Shown here: piece by piece, positions 9,886 through 26,704 of the stretch
Numbering within the stretch: the first letter of the stretch is position 1
How the letters are laid out: each line of letters begins with the position of its first letter
From: Mycobacterium sp. IS-1742
GTDB lineage: Bacteria > Actinomycetota > Actinomycetes > Mycobacteriales > Mycobacteriaceae
Direction: 5' to 3'
Assembly: GCF_001500125.1 (NCBI RefSeq)
Contig: NZ_LQIV01000005.1
Location: forward strand, 1 to 64,000
DNA length: 64,000 nt
Notes under the pieces: model-generated
Told to the model about the DNA's origin: nothing
Database searches by the model: none
What the model saw: only the letters and a program-made list of their open reading frames with translations
Position numbers and translations under genes: made by a program

Positions 9886-9959
9886 TGGGCCTAGGAGGAC
9901 TCGAACCTCCGACCTCTTCGTTATCAGCGAAGCGCTCTAACCGCCTGAGCTATAGGCCC
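9886..9959 (-). tRNA. tRNA-Ile (anticodon GAT)
   Basis: The minus strand gives a 74-nt cloverleaf beginning GGGCCTATAGCTCAG. The anticodon is GAT in CTGATAA, the T-arm is GTTCGAGTC, and the discriminator is A. The acceptor stem GGGCCTA pairs with TAGGCCC. CCA is not encoded. It lies 57 bp downstream of the DUF3566 gene on the same strand and may share its transcript. Confidence 0.97.
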
Positions 9960-10016
9960 GTGGTCACTACGGACGAGCAGCGAGATTACCGTAACCGCGC
10001 CGCTGTCCCCAAATCC

Positions 10017-10877
10017 CTAGTCGCGGTCGGCCAGGGTCACCTCGACGCCGCCGACGAGGTCGGTGGTGAGGTTGTAGATGAACGCCCCGGCGGTGGCCAT
10101 CGCGGTGAGGACCACGATGTTCACGAGGCCGATGAGCGCGGCACCGCCGAAGATGGTCCCGCTCGACACCAGCTCGCCGCCACCGGACCCGCTCGTGCTG
10201 GTCAGCAGGTCGCCGACGTTGCTGTTGAGCTTGTCCCACACGCCCATCCCGCCGAGCACGAGGTACAGGAACGCGACGGCGATCATCCACACGAAGAACA
10301 GCGCGACCGACAGCACGAGCGAGACCTTCAGCGCGCTCCACGGATCGACGCGACGGATCTGCATGCTGGCACGCACCGGGCCGCGGGCGGGCCGCTGACC
10401 CACCTGCGTGCGGGCGGCGGGCCGGGCCGGCGGTTCGGCCGCGGGCCGATCACCGGCCGGCTTGCGCTGCGGTGGCCGCGGCACCGGGCCGGAGAGGTCC
10501 GGGAGCTCGCTGGCGTACGCCTCGGGACGGGGGGTGTCCGTGCGTTCGGAGGTCCGGACCGGGGCGGCGGGCGCCTGCGTCTCCTCGGTCGGTGCGGACC
10601 CGCTCACCGGGAACCGACTCGTGTTGCGGGCCTCGGCGCCGGGAGCGTGGGTGGCCGACGCGCTGCGGCCGGGCTTCGGCCGGGCCGGCCCACCCTGCGG
10701 CGGGCGGCTGGGGCGGCCGCGCTGCCAGGGCGGGACGTCCCCGCCTTCGGTCCCGACCCGACCGGCCGGACCGGCCGGCGAACCGTTGTCGCGGCCCGCG
10801 CCCGGCGTGGGGGAGCCGTTCCCGCTCCCGGGCCCGTCGCCCCCGCGCGGGAATCCCGGCTCGTTCGGTGCACTCAC
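10017..10877 (-). CDS. DUF3566 membrane protein (Rv0007-type)
   Basis: A 286-residue protein with a long disordered N-terminus (about 1-165) rich in Gly, Pro, Ala and Arg. A C-terminal DUF3566 region follows, with [13 protein letters not shown] and two membrane helices at about 181-205 and 240-265. It lies 17 bp downstream of gyrA on the same strand, as Rv0007 does in M. tuberculosis, and is probably co-transcribed with the gyrase genes. I know of no defined function. Confidence 0.85.
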   Translation of the reverse strand: MSAPNEPGFPRGGDGPGSGNGSPTPGAGRDNGSPAGPAGRVGTEGGDVPPWQRGRPSRPPQGGPARPKPGRSASATHAPGAEARNTSRFPVSGSAPTEETQAPAAPVRTSERTDTPRPEAYASELPDLSGPVPRPPQRKPAGDRPAAEPPARPAARTQVGQRPARGPVRASMQIRRVDPWSALKVSLVLSVALFFVWMIAVAFLYLVLGGMGVWDKLNSNVGDLLTSTSGSGGGELVSSGTIFGGAALIGLVNIVVLTAMATAGAFIYNLTTDLVGGVEVTLADRD

Positions 10878-10894
10878 CTACGGCTCCTCACTGA

Positions 10895-14668
<3,774 letters not shown>

Positions 14669-14698
14669 CGAGGATCCCTAGATAGCGGTCGGATGTCT

Positions 14699-17518
<2,820 letters not shown>

Positions 17519-17522
<4 letters not shown>

Positions 17523-18679
17523 CCGTCCACCATCGACACGCGCCCATCGTCGTCGTCCTGCATCCGGATCATGATCCGACGCGCATCCCAGTCGGCGGGG
17601 ATGTCCTCGGCCACCGCCGCGGTGACCAGCACCTGTTCGGCGGACGCGGCGACCTCGGCCAGCGCGCGCCGCCGTGCGGCGTCGAGTTCGGCGAACACGT
17701 CGTCGAGCAGGAGCACCGGATCGCTGCCGTCGGTCCGCAGCAGTTCGTAGGCGGCCAACCGCATCGACAACGCCATCGACCACGATTCCCCGTGGCTGGC
17801 ATAGCCTTTCGCCAACTGATCGCCGAGGCGCAGTTCGAGGTCGTCGCGGTGGGGTCCGACCAGGCAGACGCCGCGTTCCAGTTCGGCGTCCCGCCGGCGG
17901 GCCATCGCATCGAGCAGGGCGGCCTCGTAGTACTCCGCGCTGACGTCGGCGTCCACGTCGTCGGCGTCGACGCTGGTGCGGTACCGGATCGCCGCGGGCC
18001 GCGATCCGGGGGCCAGGAGCTGGTAGGCCTTCTCGACTTCCGGCGCGAGGTGATGCACGAGGTCGGCGCGCGCGGCCATCAGCAACGCGCCGTGCGCGGC
18101 GAGATGCCCGTCCCAGACGTCAAGGGTGTCGAGCACGCTGCGGTCCCCGCGGTACCGGGCTGCCGCGGCGCTCTTGAGCAGTGCGGTGCGCTGGCGGATG
18201 ACCCGGTCGTAATCGGCGCGCACCCCGGCGATGGCCGGACGGCGGGTGGTCGCCAGTTCGTCGAGATAGCGGCGCCGTTCACCCGGATCCCCGCGGACCA
18301 GCGCCAGATCCTCGGGCGCGAACAGCACCGCCCGCAGCACCCCCAGCACTTCGCGGGGGCTGCGTACCGGAGAACGATTGAGCCGCGCCTTATTGGCCCG
18401 GCCGGTGGTGATCTCGAGGTCGACCGCCAACTCGCGACCCTCGTTCACGACGATGGTCGACACCACTGCGCGCGGTGCGCCGGCCCGGATCAGCGGGGCG
18501 TCCGACGCCACCCGATGCGACCCCAGGGTAGCCGAATACCACAGCGCCTCAACAAGATTGGTCTTGCCGAAACCGTTGGGTCCCACGAAGACGGTGCGGC
18601 CGGACTCCAGTTCCAGGTCGGCTCGCGCCCAGGACCGGAAATCGGTCAGCGTCAGGTGTCGGACGAACAACTCACGCAC
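17519..18679 (-). CDS. recF: RecF, recombination mediator ATPase
   Basis: A 386-residue SMC-like ATPase that helps load RecA at gaps during replication repair. Walker A GPNGFGKT lies at 33-40. The signature region and Walker B ([13 protein letters not shown]) are near the C-terminus, and the [12 protein letters not shown] segment is typical of RecF. GTG 18679 abuts the gnd stop with no gap, and the stop overlaps dciA. The order dnaN-gnd-recF-dciA is the common mycobacterial one. Confidence 0.95.
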
Positions 18680-19573
18680 CTAACCCGACTTGCTGATCCT
18701 CTGCACCGCATGCCCACCGAACTGGTTGCGCAGCGCCGAGACCGCCTTCATGGTGGGGGAGTCCTCCTGGCGGGACTCGAAGCGCGCGAACAACGACGCG
18801 GCGATGGCCGGCACCGGCACACGGAGCCGGATCGCTTCCTCGACCGTCCACCGGCCTTCGCCCGAATCCTCGGTGTAGCCGGAGATCTCGGCCAGCCCGG
18901 GGTCTTCGCGGAGCGCCTTGGCGAGCAGCTGCTGCAGCCACGACCGCACCACGGTGCCGTTGGTCCAGGCCTGGTACACCGCCTGCGGATCGCGGATCAG
19001 CTCCTCGGCGGCCAGCATCTCGTAACCCTCGCCGTAGGCGGTCATCAGCGCGTACTCCACGCCGTTGTGCACCATCTTGGCGAAGTGGCCCGCGCCGACG
19101 GGACCCGCGTGGACGAAGCCGTCCGCCCGGTCGCCGGGGGGACGCAGGGTGTCGAAGATCGGCATCACCCGTTCGATGTCGGCGTCGTCGCCGCCGACCA
19201 TGAGGCCGTACCCCTCCGCCAGACCCCAGACACCGCCGGACACACCTGCGTCGACGAAGCCGATTCCCTTGTCCTTCAACAACTCCGCGTGCGGGGCGTC
19301 CTCGGTGAAGCGGGAGTTGCCGCCGTCGATCACCAGGTCGCCCTCGGCCAGGACGTCGGCCAGGGAGACGATCGTGTCGTGTGTGACCGGACCGGAGGGC
19401 ACCATCACCCACACCACCCTGGGGGCAGGCAGTGCCTCGGCGAGGGCGGCGAGCGACGGAACGTCGGTCACCTCCGGCCGCGGGTCGTAACCGACCACCT
19501 CGTGACCGCCCTCGCGTAGGCGTTCACGCATGTTGAAGCCCATCTTGCCGAGCCCCACCAGACCCAGTTGCAT
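18680..19573 (-). CDS. gnd: 6-phosphogluconate dehydrogenase, short decarboxylating type
   Basis: A 297-residue enzyme oxidising 6-phosphogluconate to ribulose 5-phosphate and CO2. The N-terminal nucleotide-binding motif GLGKMG lies at about 7-12. The substrate-binding GGNSR segment and the catalytic Lys in GHFAKMVHNGVEY are present. At about 300 residues it belongs to the short bacterial GntZ-like class rather than the 470-residue class. It separates dnaN from recF, as in other mycobacteria. Cofactor preference cannot be read securely from the sequence. Confidence 0.92.
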   Translation of the reverse strand: MQLGLVGLGKMGFNMRERLREGGHEVVGYDPRPEVTDVPSLAALAEALPAPRVVWVMVPSGPVTHDTIVSLADVLAEGDLVIDGGNSRFTEDAPHAELLKDKGIGFVDAGVSGGVWGLAEGYGLMVGGDDADIERVMPIFDTLRPPGDRADGFVHAGPVGAGHFAKMVHNGVEYALMTAYGEGYEMLAAEELIRDPQAVYQAWTNGTVVRSWLQQLLAKALREDPGLAEISGYTEDSGEGRWTVEEAIRLRVPVPAIAASLFARFESRQEDSPTMKAVSALRNQFGGHAVQRISKSG

Positions 19574-19601
19574 GTCCGCCCCTCTACGTTGCGTCGGCCG
19601 G

Positions 19602-20798
19602 TCAGCCGGGAAGCCGTACCGGCATCAACAGATACACGTAATCGGTCTGCAGTGCCGGGAACGGGCCCGCGCCGCCGCCGGTGTCCTCGTCGCCCGCCGG
19701 ACGCAGGACCGCGGGGCGGCTGGGCGTCGTGAAGCCGAACGTCACGCGTTCGGAATGCAGCGATCCGAGCCCGTCGGTGAGGTAGGTCGGGTTGAAGGCG
19801 ATGGTCAACGGCTCACCGGAGAAGGCGACCGCCAGATCCTCCTCGGCGCGGCCGACGTCGTCGGCGCCCGCGGACAGCCGCAGCACGTCGTCGGCGAATT
19901 CCATCCGGACCTGGGCCCCGCGGTCGGCCACCAGCGCGACGCGTTTGATCGCCTCGGTCAGTTCGGCGACGCCGATGGTGGCGACCGCCGTGTGCTCGCT
20001 GGGCAGCAGCTGCCGGAATTTCGGGAATTCGGCGTCGAGCAGGCGGGTGGTGCTGCGCTTGCCCTCGCTGCGGATACCGAGCAGGCCCTCTTTGCCGACG
20101 GCGGACCCGGCGCCGAGCGCGAGGTGCACCTCGGTGCCGTCGGTGCCGGCCTTGGCCGCCTCCGCGAGCGTCTTGGCCGGGACCAGCACCGCGGCCTCGA
20201 CGTCGGGGGAGCTCGTCGACCAGGTCAGCTCGCGCACCGCCAGCCGGAACCGGTCGGTGGCCGCCAAAACGACGCTCTCACCGGTGATCTCGACACGGAT
20301 ACCGGTGAGCATGGGCAGGGTGTCGTCGCGGCCGGCGGCGACCGCCACCTGGCCGATGGCCTCGGCGAACAGGTCGGCGCCGATCACGCCGGTCTCATCG
20401 GGCAGCGTCGGCAGGGCCGGGTAGTCCTCGACCGCCATGGTGGGCAGCGAGAACCGGGCGCTTCCGCAGGTCAGCGAGACGCGGGTGCCCTCGACGCTGA
20501 CGTCGACGGGTTTGGCCGGCAGTGCCCTGGTGATGTCGGACAACAACCGCCCCGACACGAGAACGCTTCCCGGAGAAGCGATTTCGGCTGCGACGCGGAC
20601 CTCGGCCGAGACCTCGTAGTCGAATCCCGAGATCGTCAGCCCGTCGTCGTCGCCGGTGAGCAGCACACCGGCCAGGACGGGGACGGTCGGACGGGTCGGC
20701 AGATTGCGGGCCACCCAGGCCACTGCATCGGCGAAGTCCTCGCGCACCAGGCGGAACTTCAGATCGGTGTGACCCGCCGTCGTCGGCACCACGTCCAT
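19602..20798 (-). CDS. dnaN: DnaN, DNA polymerase III sliding clamp
   Basis: A 398-residue beta clamp that tethers DNA polymerase to DNA. The three-domain repeat is intact, with family segments [22 protein letters not shown] and [11 protein letters not shown] and the C-terminal [14 protein letters not shown] 20798 (MDVVPTT) was chosen because it follows a strong AAGGGA site and matches the mycobacterial N-terminus. A second ATG five codons upstream and a longer frame toward oriC lack support. It lies downstream of the oriC spacer. Confidence 0.96.
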   Translation of the reverse strand: MDVVPTTAGHTDLKFRLVREDFADAVAWVARNLPTRPTVPVLAGVLLTGDDDGLTISGFDYEVSAEVRVAAEIASPGSVLVSGRLLSDITRALPAKPVDVSVEGTRVSLTCGSARFSLPTMAVEDYPALPTLPDETGVIGADLFAEAIGQVAVAAGRDDTLPMLTGIRVEITGESVVLAATDRFRLAVRELTWSTSSPDVEAAVLVPAKTLAEAAKAGTDGTEVHLALGAGSAVGKEGLLGIRSEGKRSTTRLLDAEFPKFRQLLPSEHTAVATIGVAELTEAIKRVALVADRGAQVRMEFADDVLRLSAGADDVGRAEEDLAVAFSGEPLTIAFNPTYLTDGLGSLHSERVTFGFTTPSRPAVLRPAGDEDTGGGAGPFPALQTDYVYLLMPVRLPG

Positions 20799-21000
20799 AG
20801 CGTCCCTTCGCATAACAACCACAATGAGCTCTACCAGCGGTTTCACCGGCGTCTCGGAACGCGTCGCCCTGATGCGTCTCGACGACCGTAACGGCTGTCG
20901 ATGAACCACCGTAGAGCTTTCCACCCGAACTTGAAAGCTAATCGATCGGGCTGACATCGGGCGCACCGGAGGCGACGATCCGGTGTGTCCCCAGAGCCTT

Positions 21001-21046
21001 TGTTCTTAGAAGAGAACTAGAGAGATATACAAGCAACAGTATTAGG
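21001..21046. other. Candidate DNA unwinding element
   Basis: 26 of 40 bases at 21001-21040 are A or T, in a genome of roughly two-thirds G+C. The stretch includes GAGATATAC and a small inverted repeat (GTTCT at 21002-21006 with AGAAC at 21013-21017). DnaA-box-like sequences lie on both sides. Assignment as the melting site is by composition and position only. Confidence 0.55.
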
Positions 21047-21215
21047 GCCTGTGGAGATTGGGGATGAACGCCGTTCGTCGCAGCCTGTCAGGCGTGTCGG
21101 GCTGTGCGGTGGCTGTGGAGGAAGTCCCGCGCCGGCCGCGGCGGCTGTGTACGGCGAGCGCGTTGTGTAACAAGGTCGAGGTTCTGCGAGGTTCGGCCAC
21201 CAGGTTGTCCCCAGT

Positions 21216-21224
21216 CTGTCCACA
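21216..21224 (+). promoter_or_regulatory. DnaA box in oriC
   Basis: CTGTCCACA differs from the actinobacterial consensus TTGTCCACA at one position. It is 2 bp from TTGTCCCCA (21205-21213) in the same orientation, forming a tandem pair. Confidence 0.65.
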
Positions 21225-21358
21225 GGCGCGATGAGTGACGGATGTGACAGCCGATACCCAAATTTTTTCGGCGTGGATGCGGACGAACCGGTTTCGACAC
21301 GTGACAGAAGGCCGCCGGATGGACCCCGGCGGCCGGAAATCGAGAAAAACTAGGGCGC

Positions 21359-22846
21359 TCAGCGCTTGGCGCGCTGGCGGATCCGCGTGGTGAGTTCCTT
21401 GACGTGATCGAACACCTCGCGGCGTTCGGCCATCTCGCCCCGGATCTTCTTCTCCGCGTACATCACTGTGGTGTGGTCGCGGCCGAACGCCTGGCCGATC
21501 TTCGGCAGCGACAGATCCGTCAGCTCGCGGCACAGGTACATCGCGATCTGGCGGGACTGCGCCAGCGCGCGGGTCTTACCGGGGCCGCGGAGCTCTTCGA
21601 CCGTGGTCTCGAAATACTCCGCGGTGGCCGCCATGATCGCGGCGGTCGAGATCTGCATGGTGCTGGCGTCGGAGATGAGATCCCGCAGCACGATCTCGGC
21701 GAGCGACTTGTCGATCGGCGTCTTGTTCAGCGACGCGAACGCGGTGACGCGGATCAGCGCCCCCTCGAGTTCGCGGATGTTGCGTTCGATGCTGCTGGCG
21801 ATCAGTTCGAGGACGTCGTCGGGGACGTCCAGCCGGTCCATCTGGGCCTTCTTGCGCAGAATCGCGATACGCGTCTCGAGTTCGGGCGGCTGCACATCGG
21901 TGATCAGGCCCCATTCGAAACGCGTCCGGAGCCGATCCTCCAGCGTCGCCAGCTGTTTGGGCGGGCGGTCGGACGAGATGACGATCTGCTTGTTCGCGTT
22001 GTGCAGCGTGTTGAAGGTGTGGAAGAACTCCTCCTGGATGCCTTCCTTGCCCTCGATGAACTGGATGTCATCGACCAGCAGGACGTCGATGTCGCGGTAA
22101 CTGCGCTTGAACGACGCCTTCCGGTCGTCGCGCAGCGAGTTGATGAAGTCGTTGGTGAATTCCTCGGTGGAGACGTACTTCACGCGCATACCGGGGAAGA
22201 GGCGTTGGGCGTAGTTGCCCGCGGCGTGCAGCAGATGCGTCTTGCCCAGGCCGGACTCACCCCAGATGAACAACGGGTTGTACGCCCGGGCCGGTGCCTC
22301 GGCGATGGCCAGCGTCGCCGCATGGGCGAACCGGTTCGAGGCGCCGATGACGAAGGTGTCGAACGTGTAGCGCCGGTTGAGGCTGACCGCATCCGGATCC
22401 TCGGCGGCCGGCGTCTCCGGCGGGCGGCTGAAGTACCGCGGCCAGGTCTCTTCCGCGCTGACCCGCGCCTCGGTGTCCTCGTCGACCTCGTCGGCGTCGG
22501 ACATGACCGGGGCCGGCGGCGGATCGTCGTCGGTCGGGGAGGGGGTGGCGATGCGGACGCCGAGTTCGACGCGCTGGCCGAGATGACGGCTCAGTGCGGT
22601 GATGATGGGTTCGCGCAGGTGACGTTCGATCTCGTTCTGGACGAACGGCGTGGGGACCGACAGCAGGGCGAACCCCTCGGTGATCACCAGGGGTTTGACC
22701 AGTTTGAGCCAGGCTCGTTGCTGAGGGGTCAGGGTCGGCAGCGCGCCGTCACCGTTGCGCGGTCCGGTGGCCGCGGGGTCGCCGTTCAGTTCGGCGACGA
22801 CGGTGTTCCAGACGGCGACGAAAGGTGGGTCGGGGTCAGCTGTCAA
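21359..22846 (-). CDS. dnaA: DnaA, chromosomal replication initiator
   Basis: A 495-residue AAA+ initiator that binds DnaA boxes and melts oriC. Domain I spans about 1-95. A variable acidic linker leads to the AAA+ core, with Walker [10 protein letters not shown] and Walker [10 protein letters not shown]. The C-terminal helix-turn-helix carries the DnaA signature [10 protein letters not shown]. The start is TTG 22846, preceded by AAGGGGG; TTG is also the start of mycobacterial dnaA as I recall. The upstream spacer contains DnaA boxes, consistent with autoregulation. Confidence 0.97.
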   Translation of the reverse strand: MTADPDPPFVAVWNTVVAELNGDPAATGPRNGDGALPTLTPQQRAWLKLVKPLVITEGFALLSVPTPFVQNEIERHLREPIITALSRHLGQRVELGVRIATPSPTDDDPPPAPVMSDADEVDEDTEARVSAEETWPRYFSRPPETPAAEDPDAVSLNRRYTFDTFVIGASNRFAHAATLAIAEAPARAYNPLFIWGESGLGKTHLLHAAGNYAQRLFPGMRVKYVSTEEFTNDFINSLRDDRKASFKRSYRDIDVLLVDDIQFIEGKEGIQEEFFHTFNTLHNANKQIVISSDRPPKQLATLEDRLRTRFEWGLITDVQPPELETRIAILRKKAQMDRLDVPDDVLELIASSIERNIRELEGALIRVTAFASLNKTPIDKSLAEIVLRDLISDASTMQISTAAIMAATAEYFETTVEELRGPGKTRALAQSRQIAMYLCRELTDLSLPKIGQAFGRDHTTVMYAEKKIRGEMAERREVFDHVKELTTRIRQRAKR

Positions 22847-22903
22847 CGACTGCTACCCCCTTGCGGTCCGTCCAGAGACGACCAATCGAACGAAGACACA
22901 AAG

Positions 22904-22936
22904 CTGTCCACAAAGTTATCCACAACCTGTGGAGTA
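22904..22936. promoter_or_regulatory. DnaA-box cluster upstream of dnaA
   Basis: Three boxes lie within 33 bp. CTGTCCACA (22904-22912) and TTATCCACA (22916-22924) are in the plus orientation, and TGTGGAGTA (22928-22936) is inverse. The middle one is the classic high-affinity sequence. They lie in the dnaA leader, 58-90 bp before the start codon, as expected for autorepression or for a secondary origin element. Confidence 0.65.
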
Positions 22937-23089
22937 ACGGGCAGGCGTCGTTCGTTCTGTTGTCTACCGGTTTGGACGCCACCGGGACGGGGCTCGGCAC
23001 AGCGGATGGTGCGGCTGTGGGCTCGCGGCCGGTGGATCGTCCTCGTTTCGTTGTCGGCGGCCGTTTCGGGTGCGAAACGGCATTGCCAG

Positions 23090-23118
23090 AAGCTAACAGT
23101 TTTCTCTCGTAGTGCCAA
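23090..23118 (-). promoter_or_regulatory. dnaA promoter (SigA type)
   Basis: On the minus strand, TTGGCA (23113-23118) and TAGCTT (23090-23095) are separated by exactly 17 bp. Transcription would start near 23083, giving a leader of about 235 nt that includes the DnaA boxes. Confidence 0.6.
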
Positions 23119-23214
23119 CCGTTCGACAACATTGGGGGACTTCATCTTTCTGTCCGCCGGACGACGGTGAACAATGTGACGAATGTCAACGGTTCGGCGC
23201 CTCGAGGGCGAGGT

Positions 23215-23243
23215 TTGACCCGGGGAAATCTCGTCAGTACCCT
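23215..23243 (+). promoter_or_regulatory. rpmH promoter (SigA type)
   Basis: TTGACC (23215-23220) and TACCCT (23238-23243) are separated by 17 bp, close to the mycobacterial housekeeping consensus. Transcription would start near 23250, about 150 nt before rpmH. Confidence 0.62.
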
Positions 23244-23402
23244 CGAACAGTCGCCCGCACGTGGCGATACGGCTGCGATCCGTACGCGGAGACCGCGCCG
23301 GCAAGCCAGCAAGACGCACGAGCTTAACAACGGCGACCGCGTCCACCCGCGAGTGACATGCGGAGGGAATGCGGGTGCCACACGTAACGAGGAGAGATTG
23401 CC

Positions 23403-23546
23403 GTGGCCAAGGGCAAGCGGACGTTCCAGCCCAACAACCGCCGTCGCGCGCGGGTGCACGGGTTCCGGCTGCGGATGCGCACCCGTGCCGGGCGGGCCAT
23501 CGTGACGGGCCGTCGTCGTAAGGGCCGCCGTTCTCTGACTGCGTGA
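23403..23546 (+). CDS. rpmH: Ribosomal protein L34
   Basis: A 47-residue, very basic 50S subunit protein. The sequence starts (M)[19 protein letters not shown] and ends GRRSLTA, matching mycobacterial L34 over its whole length. The start is GTG 23403, preceded by GAGGAG about 8 bases upstream. It is first in the plus-strand cluster with rnpA, yidD, yidC and jag, the usual bacterial order. It is short enough to be missed by ORF callers. Confidence 0.97.
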
Positions 23547-23567
23547 GTCGACGCAGGATCTCACGCG

Positions 23568-23924
23568 GTGCTTCCGGCTCGGTACCGGATGACCCGGTCG
23601 ACGGAGTTCAGTACCACGGTCAGTAAAGGGGTGCGCTCGGCGCAACCCGATCTCGTGCTGCACATGGCGAACGTCACCGACGATCCGAGCGGTCCCCGGG
23701 TGGGTCTGGTCGTGGCGAAGTCGGTGGGTAACGCCGTAGTGCGCCACCGGGTCTCCCGTCGGCTCCGACACAGCGTTCATCCCATGCTCGGGGAGTTGCA
23801 GCCCGGACACCGGCTGGTGATCCGCGCGCTCCCGGGCGCCGGCACGGCCACGTCGCAACGGCTCCGCCAGGAACTGTCCGCGGCCCTGCGCCGAGCCCGG
23901 CCGCGCGTCGAGGCGTCGGCGTGA
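23568..23924 (+). CDS. rnpA: RnpA, RNase P protein component
   Basis: A 118-residue basic protein that assists the RNase P RNA in tRNA 5' processing. The N-terminus [14 protein letters not shown] and the RNR-like motif region [12 protein letters not shown] identify the family. GTG 23568 lies 21 bp after rpmH. The stop overlaps the yidD start by 4 bp. The length is normal. Confidence 0.93.
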   Translation: MLPARYRMTRSTEFSTTVSKGVRSAQPDLVLHMANVTDDPSGPRVGLVVAKSVGNAVVRHRVSRRLRHSVHPMLGELQPGHRLVIRALPGAGTATSQRLRQELSAALRRARPRVEASA

Positions 23925-24259
23925 ATGCACCACGACGAGTTCGCATCTCGGCCGCTTCGCTCCCGCTGAAGGTCGTCGTGTACGTCATCCAGCTCTACCG
24001 CCACATGATTTCTCCGCTTCGTTACCCGTCATGCCGCTTCACGCCGACCTGTAGTCAGTACGCCGTGGAGGCGCTGACCGAATACGGGTTGGTGCGCGGT
24101 GGCTGGCTGTCGCTCGTGCGGCTGGCCAAGTGCGGTCCGTGGCATCCAGGAGGATGGGACCCGATCCCCGAACGCCCGGACGCGGCGAGCGCGCCGCCCC
24201 GAGACCGAAGCGGTGCAGACTTCACCGCCGACCCCGTCAGGAGCAAGTCGCGTGTTTAA
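23921..24259 (+). CDS. yidD: YidD, membrane protein insertion efficiency factor
   Basis: A 112-residue protein with the YidD core [20 protein letters not shown] and [11 protein letters not shown], including the conserved Cys pattern. It sits at the inner membrane and helps insertion by YidC. The start overlaps the rnpA stop and the 3' end overlaps yidC by 8 bp, so the cluster is tightly coupled. The Pro/Asp-rich tail after about residue 80 is variable in the family. Confidence 0.93.
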   Translation: MNAPRRVRISAASLPLKVVVYVIQLYRHMISPLRYPSCRFTPTCSQYAVEALTEYGLVRGGWLSLVRLAKCGPWHPGGWDPIPERPDAASAPPRDRSGADFTADPVRSKSRV

Positions 24260-25376
24260 CTGGTTCAGCCTCGACATCATCTATTACCCGGTGTCGGCGA
24301 TCATGTGGGTCTGGTACAAGGCGTTCGCCTTCCTGCTGGGCCCCGAGAACTTCTTCGCCTGGGCGCTGTCGGTGATGTTCCTGGTCTTCACCCTGCGCGC
24401 GATCCTCTACAAGCCGTTCGTCCGGCAGATTCGCACCACACGACAGATGCAGGAACTGCAGCCGCAGATCAAGGCGCTGCAGAAGAAGTACGGCAAGGAC
24501 CGCCAGCGGATGGCGCTGGAGATGCAGAAGCTGCAGAAGGAGCACGGGTTCAACCCGATCCTCGGCTGTCTGCCGATGCTCGCGCAGATCCCGGTGTTCC
24601 TCGGCCTCTACCACGTGCTGATGTCGTTCAACCGGACACAGACCGGTATCGGCCGGCTGGGCCTGTCGGTGGAGGAGAACCGCAGCCTGCCGAACTACGT
24701 GTTCAGCTCGACCGACGTCGCACACTTCCTGGACGCCAACCTGTTCGGGGCGCCTCTCGGCGCGACGATGATCCAGCAGCACGGCCTCGAGGCGTTCACC
24801 GAGTTCGACCGCTTGGCCGTGGTGATCGTCGGTGTGCCGATCATGCTGCTGGCGGGCATCGCCACGCACTTCAACAGCCGCGCCTCGGTCGCCCGTCAGA
24901 CACCGGAAGCGGCGGCGAACCCGCAGACCGCGTTGATGAACAAGCTTGCGCTGTACGTCTTCCCGCTCGGTGTGGTGGTGGGCGGACCGTTCCTGCCGCT
25001 CGCGGTGATCATGTACTGGCTCGCCAACAACATCTGGACCTACGGCCAGCAGCACTACGTGTTCGGCAAGATCGAGAAGGAAGAAGAGGCGAAGAAGGCC
25101 GAGGCGCTCGAACGCCGTGCCGCGAACGCCCCCGCGCCCGGCGCCAAGCCCAAGCGCGCACGGAAGGCGCAGGAGGCGGCCGAGGCCGGCGAGGACGTCG
25201 TCGACGGTTCCGGGACCGGTGTCGACGGCGCCGACGGCGCTGTGGGCGGGCCCGTGGCGAAGGCCGGCGGGCCGGCCGCGAAGGCGAGTGGGAACGGTGC
25301 CGCGAAGGCGAGTGGCGGCCAGGGCGCGAGCCGAGCGCCGAAGCCGGGAGCCCGGCCGAAGAAACGCAAGCGTTGA
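24252..25376 (+). CDS. yidC: YidC membrane protein insertase
   Basis: A 374-residue insertase of the Oxa1/YidC family. It begins directly with a membrane helix region ([18 protein letters not shown]), as in Gram-positive YidC. The cytosolic hairpin [16 protein letters not shown] is followed by the [20 protein letters not shown] helix. The C-terminus is long, basic and Ala/Lys-rich. GTG 24252 was chosen because AGGAG precedes it by 8 bases; a longer upstream frame only overlaps yidD. Confidence 0.95.
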   Translation: MFNWFSLDIIYYPVSAIMWVWYKAFAFLLGPENFFAWALSVMFLVFTLRAILYKPFVRQIRTTRQMQELQPQIKALQKKYGKDRQRMALEMQKLQKEHGFNPILGCLPMLAQIPVFLGLYHVLMSFNRTQTGIGRLGLSVEENRSLPNYVFSSTDVAHFLDANLFGAPLGATMIQQHGLEAFTEFDRLAVVIVGVPIMLLAGIATHFNSRASVARQTPEAAANPQTALMNKLALYVFPLGVVVGGPFLPLAVIMYWLANNIWTYGQQHYVFGKIEKEEEAKKAEALERRAANAPAPGAKPKRARKAQEAAEAGEDVVDGSGTGVDGADGAVGGPVAKAGGPAAKASGNGAAKASGGQGASRAPKPGARPKKRKR

Positions 25377-25410
25377 CCAGTCCGGGACTGGCGGGAGAGG
25401 GAAGGCAGAC

Positions 25411-25956
25411 ATGACTGACGCTGATACGACCGAGCGGGCCGAGGACGTCGAGACGCGGGAGGGCGCGGAGACCGCGGCTCCGGAGGACGACCTCGAGGAC
25501 CGGTTGGTGGCCGAGGGAGAGATCGCCGGCGATTACCTGGAGGAGTTGCTCGACCTCCTGGACTTCGACGGCGACATCGATCTGGATGTCGAGGGTGACC
25601 GCGCGGTGGTGAGCATCGACGGGGGCAGCGATCTGAACAAGCTGGTGGGTCGCAAGGGCGAGGTGCTCGACGCGCTGCAGGAGCTGACGCGGCTTGCGGT
25701 GCACCAGAAGACGGGCGAGCGAAGCCGTCTCATGCTCGACATCGCCCGGTGGCGTCGGCGCCGCCGTGACGAGCTGGCCGCACTGGGCGAGAAGGTGGCG
25801 CGCCGTGTGCTCGAGACCGGTGACCGCGAGGAGCTCGCGCCGATGACGCCGTTCGAGCGGAAGATCGTCCACGACGCCGTTGCGGCGGTCGACGGCGTGC
25901 ACAGCGAGAGCGAGGGCGTCGAGCCGTCGCGGCGCGTGGTCGTCCTCGCCGACTGA
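25411..25956 (+). CDS. jag: Jag/KhpB, KH-R3H RNA-binding protein
   Basis: A 181-residue protein with an acidic N-terminus (about 1-45). A KH domain with NKLVGRKGEVLDALQ (about 75-90) is followed by an R3H domain containing APMTPFERKIVHDAV. In other bacteria Jag pairs with KhpA in RNA binding and cell elongation control. It lies 34 bp after yidC. ATG 25411 was chosen because it follows a GGGAAGG site and gives the family length. Confidence 0.93.
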   Translation: MTDADTTERAEDVETREGAETAAPEDDLEDRLVAEGEIAGDYLEELLDLLDFDGDIDLDVEGDRAVVSIDGGSDLNKLVGRKGEVLDALQELTRLAVHQKTGERSRLMLDIARWRRRRRDELAALGEKVARRVLETGDREELAPMTPFERKIVHDAVAAVDGVHSESEGVEPSRRVVVLAD

Positions 25957-25985
25957 CGCCCACTGAACGAGTTACACCCATGTAG

Positions 25986-26702
<717 letters not shown>

Positions 26703-26704
26703 GC

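Larger units (their letters stand above)
20799..21358. other. oriC region between dnaN and dnaA
   Basis: This 560-bp noncoding spacer is where mycobacterial oriC lies. The best DnaA box is CTGTCCACA (21216-21224), with TTGTCCCCA 2 bp before it (21205-21213). Inverse-orientation near matches are TGTGGAGAT (21050-21058) and TGTGGAGGA (21114-21122), and a weaker GTGTCCCCA is at 20985-20993. Bases 21001-21040 are 65% A+T, far above the surroundings, and are the likely unwinding element. A second short A/T run is at 21259-21266. No gene was seen here. Confidence 0.9.
22847..23402. promoter_or_regulatory. dnaA-rpmH divergent control region
   Basis: This 556-bp noncoding spacer separates divergent dnaA and rpmH. 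It holds a DnaA-box cluster at 22904-22936, a strong promoter for each gene (23090-23118 minus, 23215-23243 plus), and untranslated leaders of roughly 150-240 nt. No open frame in it looks genuine. Confidence 0.8.
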